Positions 1-9,285 of a DNA stretch of 35,520 nt are shown piece by piece. Below the pieces are notes generated by a model. That model was not told where the DNA came from. It searched no databases and saw only the letters and a list, made by a program, of their open reading frames with translations. Origin of the DNA: Xylanimonas cellulosilytica (GTDB taxonomy: Bacteria > Actinomycetota > Actinomycetes > Actinomycetales > Actinomycetaceae). The number at the start of each line of letters is the position of its first letter. Positions within the stretch are counted from its first letter, which is position 1. The DNA lies in assembly GCA_001072465.1 (NCBI GenBank), contig JVKM01000025.1, positions 54,104 through 89,623 of the forward strand, given 5' to 3'. Both the position numbers and the translations under genes were made by a program.

Positions 1-78
1 CCCGCCCCGCTGTTCCCTCACGCGTCCCGGGAGGGATCCGGGCGCGCCCCCAACGGTACCCAGGGGCGCGATAGGCTC

Positions 79-1476
79 TCAGCCCAGGGAGTCGAAGAGG
101 ACCTGCAGGCCCTCGCCCATGGTCGGATGCGCGATCGGCAGGAAGCGCAGCTGCTCGTAGGTCAGGCCGCCGGCCATGGCGACGTGCACGGCCGTGATGA
201 CCTCGGAGACGTTCGGGCCAATCAGCGTGGCGCCCAGGATCTGGTGCGTGTTCGCATCCACGACGGCCTTCCAGAAGCCCTCGCCCGCGTAGCGCATCGT
301 CTTGGCGCGCGGAATCGCGGCCGTGGGAACCTTGGCGATACGCACGTCGAGGCCGGCCTCGCGGGCCTCGCCCTCGGATAGGCCGATGCGGGCCAGCTCG
401 GGGGTGGCGAACACGGCGTAGGGGATCGTGCGGCCCTTCGTGGTGGTGGTCGCATCGTCCAGGGACGCGCCCGTCAGCTGCGCGCGGATGATGCGGAAGT
501 CAGACCAGGACGCGTGCGTGAACATGGGGGTGCCCGCGCAGTCGCCGGCCGCCCACACGCCCTCAGCGGAGGTGCGCAGGTGCTCATCCACCGCGACGAA
601 ACCGCGATCGGTGAGCTCAACCCCGGCCTCGTCCAGGCCGATGCCGTCCGTGTTGGGCACGCGACCCACGGCCACCAGGACCGCCTCGGCGGACACCGTC
701 GAGCCGTCGGAGAGCGTCAGGGTGGTCGTGTTTCCCTCGCGGGAGGCCGACTCGGCGCGGCCGGGCACGATGCGCACGCCGGCGGCCTCAAGGCCCGCCT
801 CGACGACGCGGGCGGCGTCCTCGTCCTCGCGAGGCAGCACGTGATCACCCGAAGAGATGAGTGTGACGTCCACGCCGAACGTCGCCATCATCGACGCGAA
901 CTCCACGCCGATGTAGCCGGCTCCGATGATCGCCAGGGAGGAGGGGAGCTCCTCGAGGCGCAGGATCTCCTCGTTCGTCCACGCGCCCGACTCCCACAAG
1001 CCGGGGATCGCGGGACGCGCCGGGCGCGAACCGAGGTTGATGAGGACGCGCTCACCGCGGATCGTGCGCTCGCCGCCGTCCTCCAGCGCGATGGTCACCG
1101 TGCGCTCTCCCGTGAAACGAGCCTCGCCACGAATGAAGTCCAGGCCGGGGGCCGCGAACATCTTCTCGTGCGCGCCGACCATGGCGCCGACGATGCCCTC
1201 CTTGTGGGCGCGGAGCTTGGCCAGGTCCACGCGCGCACCCTCGGTGCCGACGATGCCGAACGCCTCGTCCGTGCGGGCATCGCTCAGACGACGAGCCGAG
1301 TTGACCAGCGACTTCGTGGGGATGCAGGCGACATTGATGCAGGTGCCGCCGACGAACTGGCGCTCCACCATGGCGACCTTCCAGCCCGCCTTCGCGCGCT
1401 CCATCGCGAGGGACTTTCCGGCCTTGCCGCCGCCGACAACCAGCAGGTCGACGTTCTCGATTGCGTTCGTGGACAT
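79..1476 (-). CDS. RclA/MerA-like FAD disulfide oxidoreductase
   Basis: This 465-residue protein is a class I pyridine nucleotide-disulfide oxidoreductase. The N-terminal FAD-binding glycine motif is at residues 12-20 (VVGGGKAGK). The redox-active pair is C46/C51 in GGTCINVACIPTKS. A second dinucleotide-binding fold (IIGAGYIGVE) lies mid-protein for NAD(P)H. The C-terminus carries the catalytic dyad region AHPTMGE. The CINVxCIPTK form of the active site resembles RclA and mercuric reductases more than E3 lipoamide dehydrogenases, and the gene stands alone, away from 2-oxoacid dehydrogenase genes. There is no N-terminal HMA domain and no C-terminal cysteine pair, so mercury reduction is unlikely. 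A cytoplasmic role in oxidative or metal stress is inferred. The ATG start has a strong AAGGAG site just upstream. Codons for residues DEAG include one copy of the 12-mer described at 621. Confidence 0.85.
   Translation of the reverse strand: MSTNAIENVDLLVVGGGKAGKSLAMERAKAGWKVAMVERQFVGGTCINVACIPTKSLVNSARRLSDARTDEAFGIVGTEGARVDLAKLRAHKEGIVGAMVGAHEKMFAAPGLDFIRGEARFTGERTVTIALEDGGERTIRGERVLINLGSRPARPAIPGLWESGAWTNEEILRLEELPSSLAIIGAGYIGVEFASMMATFGVDVTLISSGDHVLPREDEDAARVVEAGLEAAGVRIVPGRAESASREGNTTTLTLSDGSTVSAEAVLVAVGRVPNTDGIGLDEAGVELTDRGFVAVDEHLRTSAEGVWAAGDCAGTPMFTHASWSDFRIIRAQLTGASLDDATTTTKGRTIPYAVFATPELARIGLSEGEAREAGLDVRIAKVPTAAIPRAKTMRYAGEGFWKAVVDANTHQILGATLIGPNVSEVITAVHVAMAGGLTYEQLRFLPIAHPTMGEGLQVLFDSLG
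621..632 (-). repeat. 12-mer CCCCGGCCTCGT, coding copy
   Basis: An exact copy of the 12-mer found as terminator arms elsewhere in the window. Here it lies inside the oxidoreductase gene and encodes Asp-Glu-Ala-Gly, with the less common GGG glycine codon. No partner arm is nearby, so it is not part of a hairpin. Confidence 0.8.
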
Positions 1477-1681
1477 GTTTCTCCTTGGGTAGTAAAGGGT
1501 TACCTATCTCAACGCGCCGTGCCCGGATCTATTCCATCAAGCGGAAATGTCCACCAGATGGTCACAGCAGGGGTGTCTATTTTCACGATCATTTGGCTGT
1601 ATGACGCTCGTTTGGCGGGTGTAAAGGAACGAAGGCTCACATAGTGATCGCGCCGTTCGTTCAAACCCCCTTCGGCATGCT

Positions 1682-1694
1682 TAGATTAGGGGTA
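1682..1694 (+). promoter_or_regulatory. Leaderless promoter of the Phd-like antitoxin
   Basis: A -10 hexamer TAGATT (1682-1687) ends six bases before the ATG at 1694, so transcription should start at or next to the A of the start codon. A weak -35 TTCAAA (1660-1665) lies 16 bases upstream. There is no correctly spaced ribosome-binding site, which fits a leaderless mRNA. The rest of the 217-base gap between the divergent genes shows no further clear element. Confidence 0.5.
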
Positions 1695-1948
1695 TGAGGG
1701 CTCTAGAAATTGGTGATTTCAAAGAGGATGTGGGGGCCGCTCTGGCGCGCGCTTCATCCGGTGAAGTCGTTACGCTCACCGAGGAAGGCCAGCCCGTCGC
1801 CGAGCTGGGTCCCGTGCGCATGTCGACCTACGCGCAGCTGCGCGAACTGGGCCTCGAGCGCCCCGCTATGGCGGACCTCGACGCCTACCAGATGCCGTCC
1901 AAGAACCTGCCCGACGGGCGGGGGATCGTCGGCAAGCTGGACGATTGA
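1694..1948 (+). CDS. Orphan Phd/YefM-type antitoxin
   Basis: This 84-residue protein starts MRALEIGDFKEDVGAALARA and continues GEVVTLTEEGQPVAEL. That is the N-terminal fold of Phd/YefM antitoxins, in which residues 1-50 dimerise and bind DNA. The C-terminal 35 residues would normally wrap a toxin. No toxin gene follows: the next gene, hrpB, converges from the other strand with only 27 bases between. It may be an orphan antitoxin left after toxin loss, or a DNA-binding regulator that acts on a toxin elsewhere. Self-repression of its own promoter is typical of the family but cannot be shown here. Confidence 0.7.
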   Translation: MRALEIGDFKEDVGAALARASSGEVVTLTEEGQPVAELGPVRMSTYAQLRELGLERPAMADLDAYQMPSKNLPDGRGIVGKLDD

Positions 1949-1975
1949 TCGCCCTGCGCAGGGGGGAGCGGGCAG

Positions 1976-4579
1976 CTACCCCCGGCGCTTGGTGCGGTTC
2001 GTGGGCTCCGCGTTGAGCGGGTCCTCGGGCCACGGGTGCTTCGGGTAGCGCCCGCGTAGCTGGGCGCGCACGTCCCGATACGGCCCCGCCCAAAACGACG
2101 TCAGGTCAGAGGTGACCGCCGCGGGGCGCCCCGCCGGATCCGTCAGATGAAGCACCAGGGGAATGCGCCCGTCCACCAGTCGGGGAGTGTCTGTCCACCC
2201 GAACGCCTGCTGGACGCGCAGCGTCAGCACCGGGTGCGCGCCGCTCCAGTCGATGGGGCGAGTCCCTCCGGAAGGAATCGGCATCTTCTCCGGCGCTAGT
2301 TCGTCGAGACGTGCAGCGTCAGGCCACGGCAGCATCGAGCGCAGCGCCTCAAGCATCGACACGCTACTCAAGGAGCCGCCCTGCGCGAGGCGCTTCGCCC
2401 AGGGGAGGAGCCACTCATGGGCGCTGCCCGCGAGGGCCTCATCCGACACGTCCGGCCACGGATCGCCGAGCACCTCGTGGAGCACCCGCATGCGCTCGCG
2501 CAGGGACGAGGCCTCCTTCCCCCAGCCCAGATCGCCCAGCCCGCGCGCGGCCAGGTGCTCCGCAACCAGCGCGACCGCCTCCTCTTCGCTCAGGGACGAG
2601 GCCGGGGCGCTCTTCAGGGGGATCGCTCCCAGGGCACGCGTGCGGGTGGCTGTGAGAGCTCCCTTGTCGATGGAGGCCTGCGTGCGGGTTTCCAGCAGTG
2701 CTGCGCCCGCCACCAGGGCGTCCGCCTCCGACAGCGGCACCGCGGCGAGAATGCGCGCGTGGCGCGAGGCCGGAGCCCGGTCAATCGAAGCAACAGCCAG
2801 CCACTCCTGCCCCTCCAGGGGAGAGCCCTGCGGCAGCTCGGCGCCCACGCCGCCCGCCAGAATGTAGGCGGCCGATCCCGGGCGGCGACGCGCGATCCAC
2901 TCCGGATACGCCAGCGCGCACGTCAGAGCCAACTCGTCCTCCCGCGTGCGCGAGCCCGCCTGCTGGTGTGCAACCGCAACGGAAGCGAGGGCGTCGTCCG
3001 ACGCTGAAGCCGGCAGACGCTGAGCCAGACGCTCCAAGCGCGCCTGCGTCTCCTTCACCCGCGCCGACTGCGCGTGCGTGCCTGCCGCGCCACTGGCGCC
3101 ACCGCGACCCAGCCGACGCTCCAGCGCACCCAGGTCAGCCCCCGGCGCACGCACGTCCTCCGACAGTAGGGCTACAAAACGCGCCGCCTTCGACGCCCCC
3201 AGGATCGCGCTCGACGCCAGGAGGGCCCTGCCCAAGGGCGGGTCCAACGGCAGCGACGCCAGCGTGCGGCCGAGAGCGGTGGCGGCCCCGGCCTCGTCGA
3301 TGGCGCCCAGGGAGGACAGGCGCTGCCCGGCGGCCTCCCACGTGCCCGCGGGTGGAGCGTCGAGCAGGGCGAGTTCCTCCACCGGGGTGCCCCACGCGGC
3401 GACCTGGAGGCGCGCGTCCGTCAGGTCTTGCGTGGCGATGCCCGGCGCTGACTGCGCGGGCCTGCGGGCTACGTCCACCGAGTCCATGACGCGCACGGCG
3501 ACGCCCGGGCCGGTGCGCGCGGCACGGCCCGCACGCTGGTCGAGTCGGGCAAGCGCCGCCGGAACGGTCACGAGAGAGGAGAGGGAACGCCCCGCGTCGA
3601 AGCGCGGCTCGCGCGCGAGCCCTGCGTCCACGACGACGGACACGCCGGGAACGGTGAGCGAGGACTCCGCGATGGACGTGGAGAGGATGACGCGGCGACT
3701 GGAAGCGGGGGAGAGCGCGCGGTCCTGCTCGGCGGCGCTCAGCTGTCCATGAAGCGTCAGGACCGGTATGTCTCCCAGGCGCAGGTTGCCTCGGACGGTC
3801 TCGATCTCGCCCACGCCCGGTAGGAACACGAGGACCGAGCCCTCGGTGGCGGCAACCGTCTCCTCGACCGTGCGCGCGACGTGCGCCAGGTACTCGCGGC
3901 GCACGCCCACGCGCTCGTTCCCGATCGCGCCCACAGCCTCGACGCCGCGAGGTGGGGGAGCGTAGCGCAGCTCCAGCGGAAAAATATCCCCCGGAATATC
4001 AACGAGCGCAGGCTCCTCGCCCGTCGAGTCGCGCAGGAAATCAACCGTTCGCGAGGCCTCGAGCGTCGCCGAGGTAAGTGCGACGAACAGGTCGTCGCGC
4101 AGCGCCGAGCGGGCATCCAACGCGAATGCCAGCGCCAGGTCAGTGTCCAGGTCGCGCTCGTGGAACTCGTCGACGATCAGGGCCGACACCCCGGGCAGCT
4201 CCGGGTCGCGCTGCAGGCGGCGCAGCGCCACGCCTGGCGTCACCATCTCCACGCGCGTACGCTCGCTGACGCGCGAATCCCCGCGCACCGAATAGCCGAC
4301 CTGCCCGCCGACCTCCTCGCCGAGCAGACGGGCTATCCGGCGAGCGGCAGCCCGCGCGGCCACCCTGCGTGGCTGCGTGACGAGAACACGCCCCGCCGAC
4401 GCGTCGTGCTGGGCCAATGCCACCGCCACCGCCGGCGGCAGCAGCGTCGTCTTACCCGTGCCCGGAGGCGCCGTGATCACCGCGCAGCCACCCGGCCGGG
4501 TCGCCGCCGCGATATCGCCCAGGGCGCGCGTGACCGGCAGCTGTGGCGGGTGCGAAACGAGTTCTTCGAGGGTGGACAT
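1976..4579 (-). CDS. hrpB: ATP-dependent RNA helicase HrpB
   Basis: This 867-residue DEAH-box helicase has its Walker A (APPGTGKT) at residues 37-44, the DEFH box in DEFHERD at 137-143, the SAT motif at 170-172, and motif VI as DQRAGRAAR. The C-terminal half matches the HrpB-type extension. The length is close to the usual 800-850. HrpB proteins are cytoplasmic and act on RNA, but their cellular role is poorly defined. The ATG start lies 3 bases after the stop of the upstream toxin-like gene, and no strong ribosome-binding site is visible. It is therefore probably cotranscribed and translationally coupled with the toxin-antitoxin pair. Two coding copies of the window's repeated 12-mer fall inside it. 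Confidence 0.9.
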   Translation of the reverse strand: MSTLEELVSHPPQLPVTRALGDIAAATRPGGCAVITAPPGTGKTTLLPPAVAVALAQHDASAGRVLVTQPRRVAARAAARRIARLLGEEVGGQVGYSVRGDSRVSERTRVEMVTPGVALRRLQRDPELPGVSALIVDEFHERDLDTDLALAFALDARSALRDDLFVALTSATLEASRTVDFLRDSTGEEPALVDIPGDIFPLELRYAPPPRGVEAVGAIGNERVGVRREYLAHVARTVEETVAATEGSVLVFLPGVGEIETVRGNLRLGDIPVLTLHGQLSAAEQDRALSPASSRRVILSTSIAESSLTVPGVSVVVDAGLAREPRFDAGRSLSSLVTVPAALARLDQRAGRAARTGPGVAVRVMDSVDVARRPAQSAPGIATQDLTDARLQVAAWGTPVEELALLDAPPAGTWEAAGQRLSSLGAIDEAGAATALGRTLASLPLDPPLGRALLASSAILGASKAARFVALLSEDVRAPGADLGALERRLGRGGASGAAGTHAQSARVKETQARLERLAQRLPASASDDALASVAVAHQQAGSRTREDELALTCALAYPEWIARRRPGSAAYILAGGVGAELPQGSPLEGQEWLAVASIDRAPASRHARILAAVPLSEADALVAGAALLETRTQASIDKGALTATRTRALGAIPLKSAPASSLSEEEAVALVAEHLAARGLGDLGWGKEASSLRERMRVLHEVLGDPWPDVSDEALAGSAHEWLLPWAKRLAQGGSLSSVSMLEALRSMLPWPDAARLDELAPEKMPIPSGGTRPIDWSGAHPVLTLRVQQAFGWTDTPRLVDGRIPLVLHLTDPAGRPAAVTSDLTSFWAGPYRDVRAQLRGRYPKHPWPEDPLNAEPTNRTKRRG
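2596..2607 (+). repeat. 12-mer ACGAGGCCGGGG, coding copy in hrpB
   Basis: An exact match to the repeated 12-mer. It lies within hrpB, read antisense to the gene, where it encodes Ala-Pro-Ala-Ser-Ser. This is a different reading of the word from the DEAG copies, so amino-acid conservation does not explain it. Confidence 0.8.
3286..3297 (-). repeat. 12-mer CCCCGGCCTCGT, second coding copy in hrpB
   Basis: An exact copy inside hrpB encoding Asp-Glu-Ala-Gly on the gene strand, again with a GGG glycine codon. There is no complementary arm nearby. Confidence 0.8.
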
Positions 4580-4582
4580 GGC

Positions 4583-4828
4583 TCAATATTCCAAAAGAGA
4601 GTGATACTGCTGACGGGCTTTCATTGCGTGAATGACTTCAATATCGCCGTTATCCCAGCGCAGAACAACGAGTTCGAGAAGCCGTGAGGCGTGATCAAAC
4701 CCTAGTCGAAACTCGCGTTGAGGGTGCTCATCGTCAAGGGGTGACGCATAGACGCGACCAGCGGTTGCGGCGGTGATGATTGCTTCCTCAGAGAGTCCGT
4801 GCTTGAAGGCAGAGGCTCGGAGCCTCAT
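4583..4828 (-). CDS. Small toxin-like protein of a TA pair
   Basis: This 81-residue protein begins RLRASAFKHGLSEEAIITAA and ends VIHAMKARQQYHSLLEY. It belongs to a small family common in actinobacteria beside ribbon-helix-helix genes and usually annotated as toxin. The conserved R..A..HG and HAM..R..Y residues suggest an RNase fold like BrnT/RelE, but this is inferred. The ATG overlaps the stop of the upstream antitoxin gene (ATGA), so translation is coupled. hrpB begins 3 bases after its stop. The cellular target is unknown. Confidence 0.65.
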   Translation of the reverse strand: MRLRASAFKHGLSEEAIITAATAGRVYASPLDDEHPQREFRLGFDHASRLLELVVLRWDNGDIEVIHAMKARQQYHSLLEY

Positions 4829-5079
4829 GACACCAACACTTGGATAGCTGAACGAATCGCTTCCGAGCGGGTTAGATCATGCTGGCGCGCGTATTTCTCA
4901 ATTCCCTCAAGCTCGGTTTCGGTGAGACGAACAGTGATTGCTCGCGAAGGTGATGACGCGCGAGTGGGGCGTCCTCGGCGGCGGAGCATCGCAGGATCGT
5001 ATCCGGCCTCGGCCTCAGCGACCCACTGATCGATCTGTTCCTCGGAGATTTCTTGACCGTTCATCGTTCTTGCGCTCAT
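4825..5079 (-). CDS. Ribbon-helix-helix (CopG-type) antitoxin
   Basis: This 84-residue protein has a C-terminal ribbon-helix-helix DNA-binding unit (SRAITVRLTETELEGIEKYA, then the second helix RSEAIRSAIQ). Its charged N-terminal region (EEQIDQWVAEAEAGYDP) would contact the toxin. I place the start at the ATG at 5079, not at the longer frame reaching 5313, because a -10 box sits exactly where a leaderless transcript would begin and the upstream part would run into phoH. A second in-frame ATG (5064) is possible. The gene overlaps the toxin gene by ATGA. Family behaviour predicts autorepression of the operon promoter, which lies in the 67-base gap shared with phoH. Confidence 0.7.
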   Translation of the reverse strand: MSARTMNGQEISEEQIDQWVAEAEAGYDPAMLRRRGRPTRASSPSRAITVRLTETELEGIEKYARQHDLTRSEAIRSAIQVLVS

Positions 5080-5091
5080 AACATTATTGTA
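5079..5091 (-). promoter_or_regulatory. Leaderless promoter of the TA-hrpB operon
   Basis: On the minus strand TACAAT (5086-5091) is followed by six bases and then the ATG of the antitoxin at 5079. No ribosome-binding site precedes that ATG. A start at the A of ATG fits leaderless transcription. The facing phoH promoter lies within 60 bases, so the two may interfere or share control. Confidence 0.55.
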
Positions 5092-5131
5092 ATACGAAAA
5101 TGAAGGTCGTGAGGAAGATACGGTGGCAGAG

Positions 5132-5146
5132 TAGAATAGGAGCAGT

Positions 5147-5147
<1 letters not shown>
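5132..5147 (+). promoter_or_regulatory. phoH promoter -10
   Basis: TAGAAT (5132-5137) lies nine bases before the phoH ATG. An AGGAG (5138-5142) sits between them, where it would serve as a ribosome-binding site only if transcription starts further upstream. From this -10 the mRNA would begin within about three bases of the ATG. Either reading is possible. Confidence 0.4.
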
Positions 5148-6195
<1,048 letters not shown>

Positions 6196-6199
<4 letters not shown>

Positions 6200-6645
6200 C
6201 CGAGGTCATCAACGAGACCGACTACGAGATCAACGAAGCTGAGTTTTCCGCGCTGGCCGACTACGTGCTCGACCAGATGCACGTCAGCTCCGACGCGGAA
6301 GTCAACATCATCTTCATCGAGCCCGAGCCGATGGAAGACCTGCACGTGCGCTGGCTGGACCTGCCCGGCCCCACCGACGTCATGAGCTTCCCCATGGACG
6401 AGCTGCGCCCCGGCACGGCGGATCACCCCACGCCCCCCGGCATGCTCGGGGACATCTGCATTTGCCCGCAGGTAGCCGCCCGCCAGGCCGCCGAGTCCGG
6501 CCACAGCGCCGCCGAGGAGATGCTCCTCCTGGCCACGCACGGCATGCTGCACCTCTTGGGCTACGATCATGCGACCGACGCCGAGCGTGAGGTCATGTTC
6601 GCGCTCCAGCGCAAGCTCCTGCTGACCTTCCTGGCCACCCGATGA
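6196..6645 (+). CDS. ybeY: Endoribonuclease YbeY (rRNA maturation)
   Basis: This 149-residue protein has the family signature HGMLHLLGYDH, with zinc ligands H115, H119 and H125. The conserved middle includes DVMSFPM and LGDICI. YbeY is a single-strand-specific metal-dependent endoribonuclease that takes part in 16S rRNA 3' end maturation and ribosome quality control. The length is typical. It overlaps phoH and the next gene by four bases on each side, so it sits inside a strictly coupled operon whose later gene, era, also acts in 30S assembly. Confidence 0.95.
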
Positions 6646-7997
6646 TCCTTCCCCTGCAGGCGTCCCCGGCCTCGCCGATCCTGGATGTGCCCTCCGTGGC
6701 GCTCTTGGTCCTCGCGGTCGTCGCCCTGGTGTCCGCGTCTGTCGCCCAGAGCGTCGAGCAGGCCGTCCAGCGCCTGACCCTGGCCGGCGTCGAGGACCTC
6801 ATCGAGGAAGAGCGCCGGAACGCGCGCGTCCTCTACGGCCTCGTCGATCACCGTCGGCGCACCCTGCTGTCGCTGCGCGCCTTCCGTACTTTCTGGCAGG
6901 TCGTCTTCGCCGTCATGGGCACGATCATCCTGGTCGATACCCGCCTGCCGTGGTGGGCGGTCGCCCTCATTGCGGTGTTGGTGATCGCGGCCCTGCAGCT
7001 GCTCTTCGTGTCCTTCTTGCCCGCCCAGTGGGGCGCGCGCAACCCCGAGGGTATTGCCCTGGCGGGCACCAGGTTCGCGGACCGCCTCGCGCGTCTCAGC
7101 CACCTGGTCGACCCCCTCCTGACCCGCGTGCGCTCCTCGCACCCCGCCCCCGAGCCTACCGAGGCCCAGGTGCGCGCTGAGCTCATCTCCGACCTGCGTG
7201 AGATCGTCGACGAGGTCGGCGAACCCGAGAGCTTCGAGGAAGAGGACCGCGACATGGTCCGCTCCGTCCTCGACCTCGGACACACGCTCGTGCGCGAGGT
7301 CATGGTGCCGCGCACCGACATGGTGACCATCGACGCCGACACGCCCGCTCCGTCCGCCCTGCGCCTGTTTGTGCGCTCCGGCTTCTCGCGCGTGCCCGTC
7401 GTGGGCGACGACGTGGACGACATTCGCGGCATCCTGTACTTCAAGGACCTGGTCTCGCGATGGGAGGCCACGGGTGGCCAGCTCGACATGCGTGCCGAGC
7501 AGATGATGCGCCCCGCCGAGTTCGCCGTCGAAATGAAGCCCGCGGACGACATGCTGCGCCAGATGCAGGCCGAGCGTTTCCACATGGCCATCGTCATCGA
7601 CGAGTACGGCGGTGTCGCGGGCCTCGTGACCCTCGAGGATCTCCTCGAGGAGGTCGTCGGCGAGCTGACCGACGAGCACGACCGCCACTCCATCGAACCC
7701 GAGGAAGTCGAGCCGGGCGTCTGGCGCGTCCCCGCGCGTTACCCGATCTCCGAACTGGGCGAGCTCCTCGACCGCGAGATCGAAGACGAGGACATCGACT
7801 CCGTCGGCGGCCTGCTCGCCAAGGCGATTGGACGCGTTCCGCTGCCCGGTGCGACCGGCACCCTCGCCGGCGTCATAATGACGGCGGAAGAGGCGCGTGG
7901 GCGCCGCCGCCAAGTCTCCACGATCCTCTGCCGTCTCGACCCCGACGCGCAGCTCCTGACCTCCGATCTCAACCCCGCCGACGACAAGGACAACTGA
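6642..7997 (+). CDS. CNNM/CorC (HlyC) family membrane protein
   Basis: This 451-residue integral membrane protein has an N-terminal DUF21-type membrane domain with hydrophobic stretches near residues 17-36, 85-100 and 103-125. Two CBS domains follow (VREVMVPRTDM around 220; IVIDEYGGVAGLVTLEDL around 320-340), then a C-terminal CorC_HlyC domain. Homologues are labelled hemolysin, but current evidence points to divalent cation (Mg/Co) export or homeostasis. The position between ybeY and era is conserved in actinobacteria. It starts four bases inside ybeY and ends two bases before era. The tail is acidic. Confidence 0.88.
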   Translation: MILPLQASPASPILDVPSVALLVLAVVALVSASVAQSVEQAVQRLTLAGVEDLIEEERRNARVLYGLVDHRRRTLLSLRAFRTFWQVVFAVMGTIILVDTRLPWWAVALIAVLVIAALQLLFVSFLPAQWGARNPEGIALAGTRFADRLARLSHLVDPLLTRVRSSHPAPEPTEAQVRAELISDLREIVDEVGEPESFEEEDRDMVRSVLDLGHTLVREVMVPRTDMVTIDADTPAPSALRLFVRSGFSRVPVVGDDVDDIRGILYFKDLVSRWEATGGQLDMRAEQMMRPAEFAVEMKPADDMLRQMQAERFHMAIVIDEYGGVAGLVTLEDLLEEVVGELTDEHDRHSIEPEEVEPGVWRVPARYPISELGELLDREIEDEDIDSVGGLLAKAIGRVPLPGATGTLAGVIMTAEEARGRRRQVSTILCRLDPDAQLLTSDLNPADDKDN

Positions 7998-7998
7998 C

Positions 7999-9237
7999 AT
8001 GCGATTCCCCTCCGACGACGAACTCATGGCCGGCCCCAACGCCTTCGGCGACGCGCGCATCGAGGTCGCCCCCGACGCCGCCGACCCGGAAGCCGACGCT
8101 CGTGCGCAGATCGACGCCGGTCTCGGCGAAGAGACCGCGGACGAGGCCGGGGCGCAGCCCGGCGACGACGAGGACTTTGAAGACTCCGAGGTAGACGAGG
8201 ACGACGACGAGTACGAGGACCTCGAGGGCCTGGAGGACGAGGAGGACGCCGACCTCGATGCCTTCGAGGCGATGACCTCGCTGGCTTCCCTGCGCGAGGA
8301 CGCGGCCGCGACCATCGAGATGCCGGACTTCCCAGAGGACTTCCGCGCCGGCTTCGTCTCGATCGTCGGGCGTCCCAACGTCGGTAAGTCGACCCTGACG
8401 AACGCGCTGGTCGGGCACAAGATTGCGATCACCTCGGGCCGTCCCGAGACGACGCGCCATAATATTCGCGGCATCGTGCACGGGGACAACTACCAGCTGG
8501 TGCTCGTGGACACCCCCGGATACCACCGCCCGCGCACGCTGCTGGGCAAGCGCCTCAACGACATGGTGCGCGAGGCCCTCTCCGAGGTCGATGTCGTGCT
8601 TTTCTGCCTGCCTGCCGACCAGCGCATCGGCCCCGGCGACCAGTTCATCGCACGCGAGCTGCGCGGTATCAAGCGCCCGATCATCGCCGTCGCGACCAAG
8701 TGCGACGCCGTGCCGCGCGACCGCGTCATGAAGCACCTGCTGTCCATCGAGAAGCTGGGAGAGTGGGCTGCCATCGTGCCGGTCTCCTCCGTGGAAGGCA
8801 AGGGCATCGACCACCTGCGCGAGGTCCTTGCCGAGACCGTACCGCTGTCGCCGCCGCTCTACCCCGAGGGTGACGTCACCGACGAGTCCCGCGACACCCT
8901 GATCGCCGAGTTCATCCGCGAGGCCGCCCTGGAGGGCGTGCGCGACGAACTACCGCACTCCCTGGCCGTCCAGGTCGAGGAGATCATCGAGAGGCCGCGT
9001 CGCGAGGGCGACGACCGCCCGCCCATGCTCGACATTCACGTGAACGTCTACGTCGAGCGCGACTCCCAGAAGGCCATCATCATCGGCCGCAAGGGAAGCC
9101 GCCTCAAGCAGATCGGCACACAGGCCCGCGCCCACATCGAGGAGCTCCTGGGCCGCCGCGTCTACCTTGATCTTCACGTGCGCACCGCGAAGGACTGGCA
9201 GTCCGACCCGAAGATGCTGGGACGCCTCGGCTTCTGA
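7999..9237 (+). CDS. era: GTPase Era with acidic N-terminal extension
   Basis: This 412-residue Era GTPase is needed for 30S subunit assembly. G1 is GRPNVGKS at 124-131, then DTPG (G3) and TKCD (G4). The C-terminal KH domain has the RNA-binding motif IIGRKGSRLKQIG. Era is usually about 300 residues with G1 near residue 15. Here about 108 extra residues precede it, and residues 44-90 are almost solid Asp/Glu. The ATG at 7999 has an AAGGA upstream and lies directly after the previous stop, so the extension looks translated. A start at the later Met at residue 92 or 108 would restore the normal size but has no ribosome-binding site I can see. The acidic part could mimic RNA or bind basic ribosomal proteins, which is inference. 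Confidence 0.9.
   Translation: MRFPSDDELMAGPNAFGDARIEVAPDAADPEADARAQIDAGLGEETADEAGAQPGDDEDFEDSEVDEDDDEYEDLEGLEDEEDADLDAFEAMTSLASLREDAAATIEMPDFPEDFRAGFVSIVGRPNVGKSTLTNALVGHKIAITSGRPETTRHNIRGIVHGDNYQLVLVDTPGYHRPRTLLGKRLNDMVREALSEVDVVLFCLPADQRIGPGDQFIARELRGIKRPIIAVATKCDAVPRDRVMKHLLSIEKLGEWAAIVPVSSVEGKGIDHLREVLAETVPLSPPLYPEGDVTDESRDTLIAEFIREAALEGVRDELPHSLAVQVEEIIERPRREGDDRPPMLDIHVNVYVERDSQKAIIIGRKGSRLKQIGTQARAHIEELLGRRVYLDLHVRTAKDWQSDPKMLGRLGF
8141..8152 (+). repeat. 12-mer ACGAGGCCGGGG, coding copy in era
   Basis: An exact copy of the repeated 12-mer inside the acidic N-terminal extension of Era, where it encodes Asp-Glu-Ala-Gly. No paired arm is present. Confidence 0.8.
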
Positions 9238-9285
9238 GATGCCCAGCGTCATCCGCGTGCGCGGATAACTCCCGTAGACGCACGA

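Noticed and set aside
79-1476. Mercuric reductase
   Set aside because: There is no HMA domain, no C-terminal vicinal cysteines and no mer genes nearby; the active site fits RclA-like enzymes at least as well.
1951-1963. Short palindrome CCCTGCGCAGGG between the Phd-like gene and hrpB as a terminator
   Set aside because: It has no loop, so it cannot fold as a stable hairpin of useful length.
6567-8489. 640-codon minus-strand frame opposite the CorC-like gene and era
   Set aside because: It has Ser/Arg- and His/Asp-rich low-complexity translation typical of antisense frames in high-GC DNA; the plus strand carries two well-supported genes.
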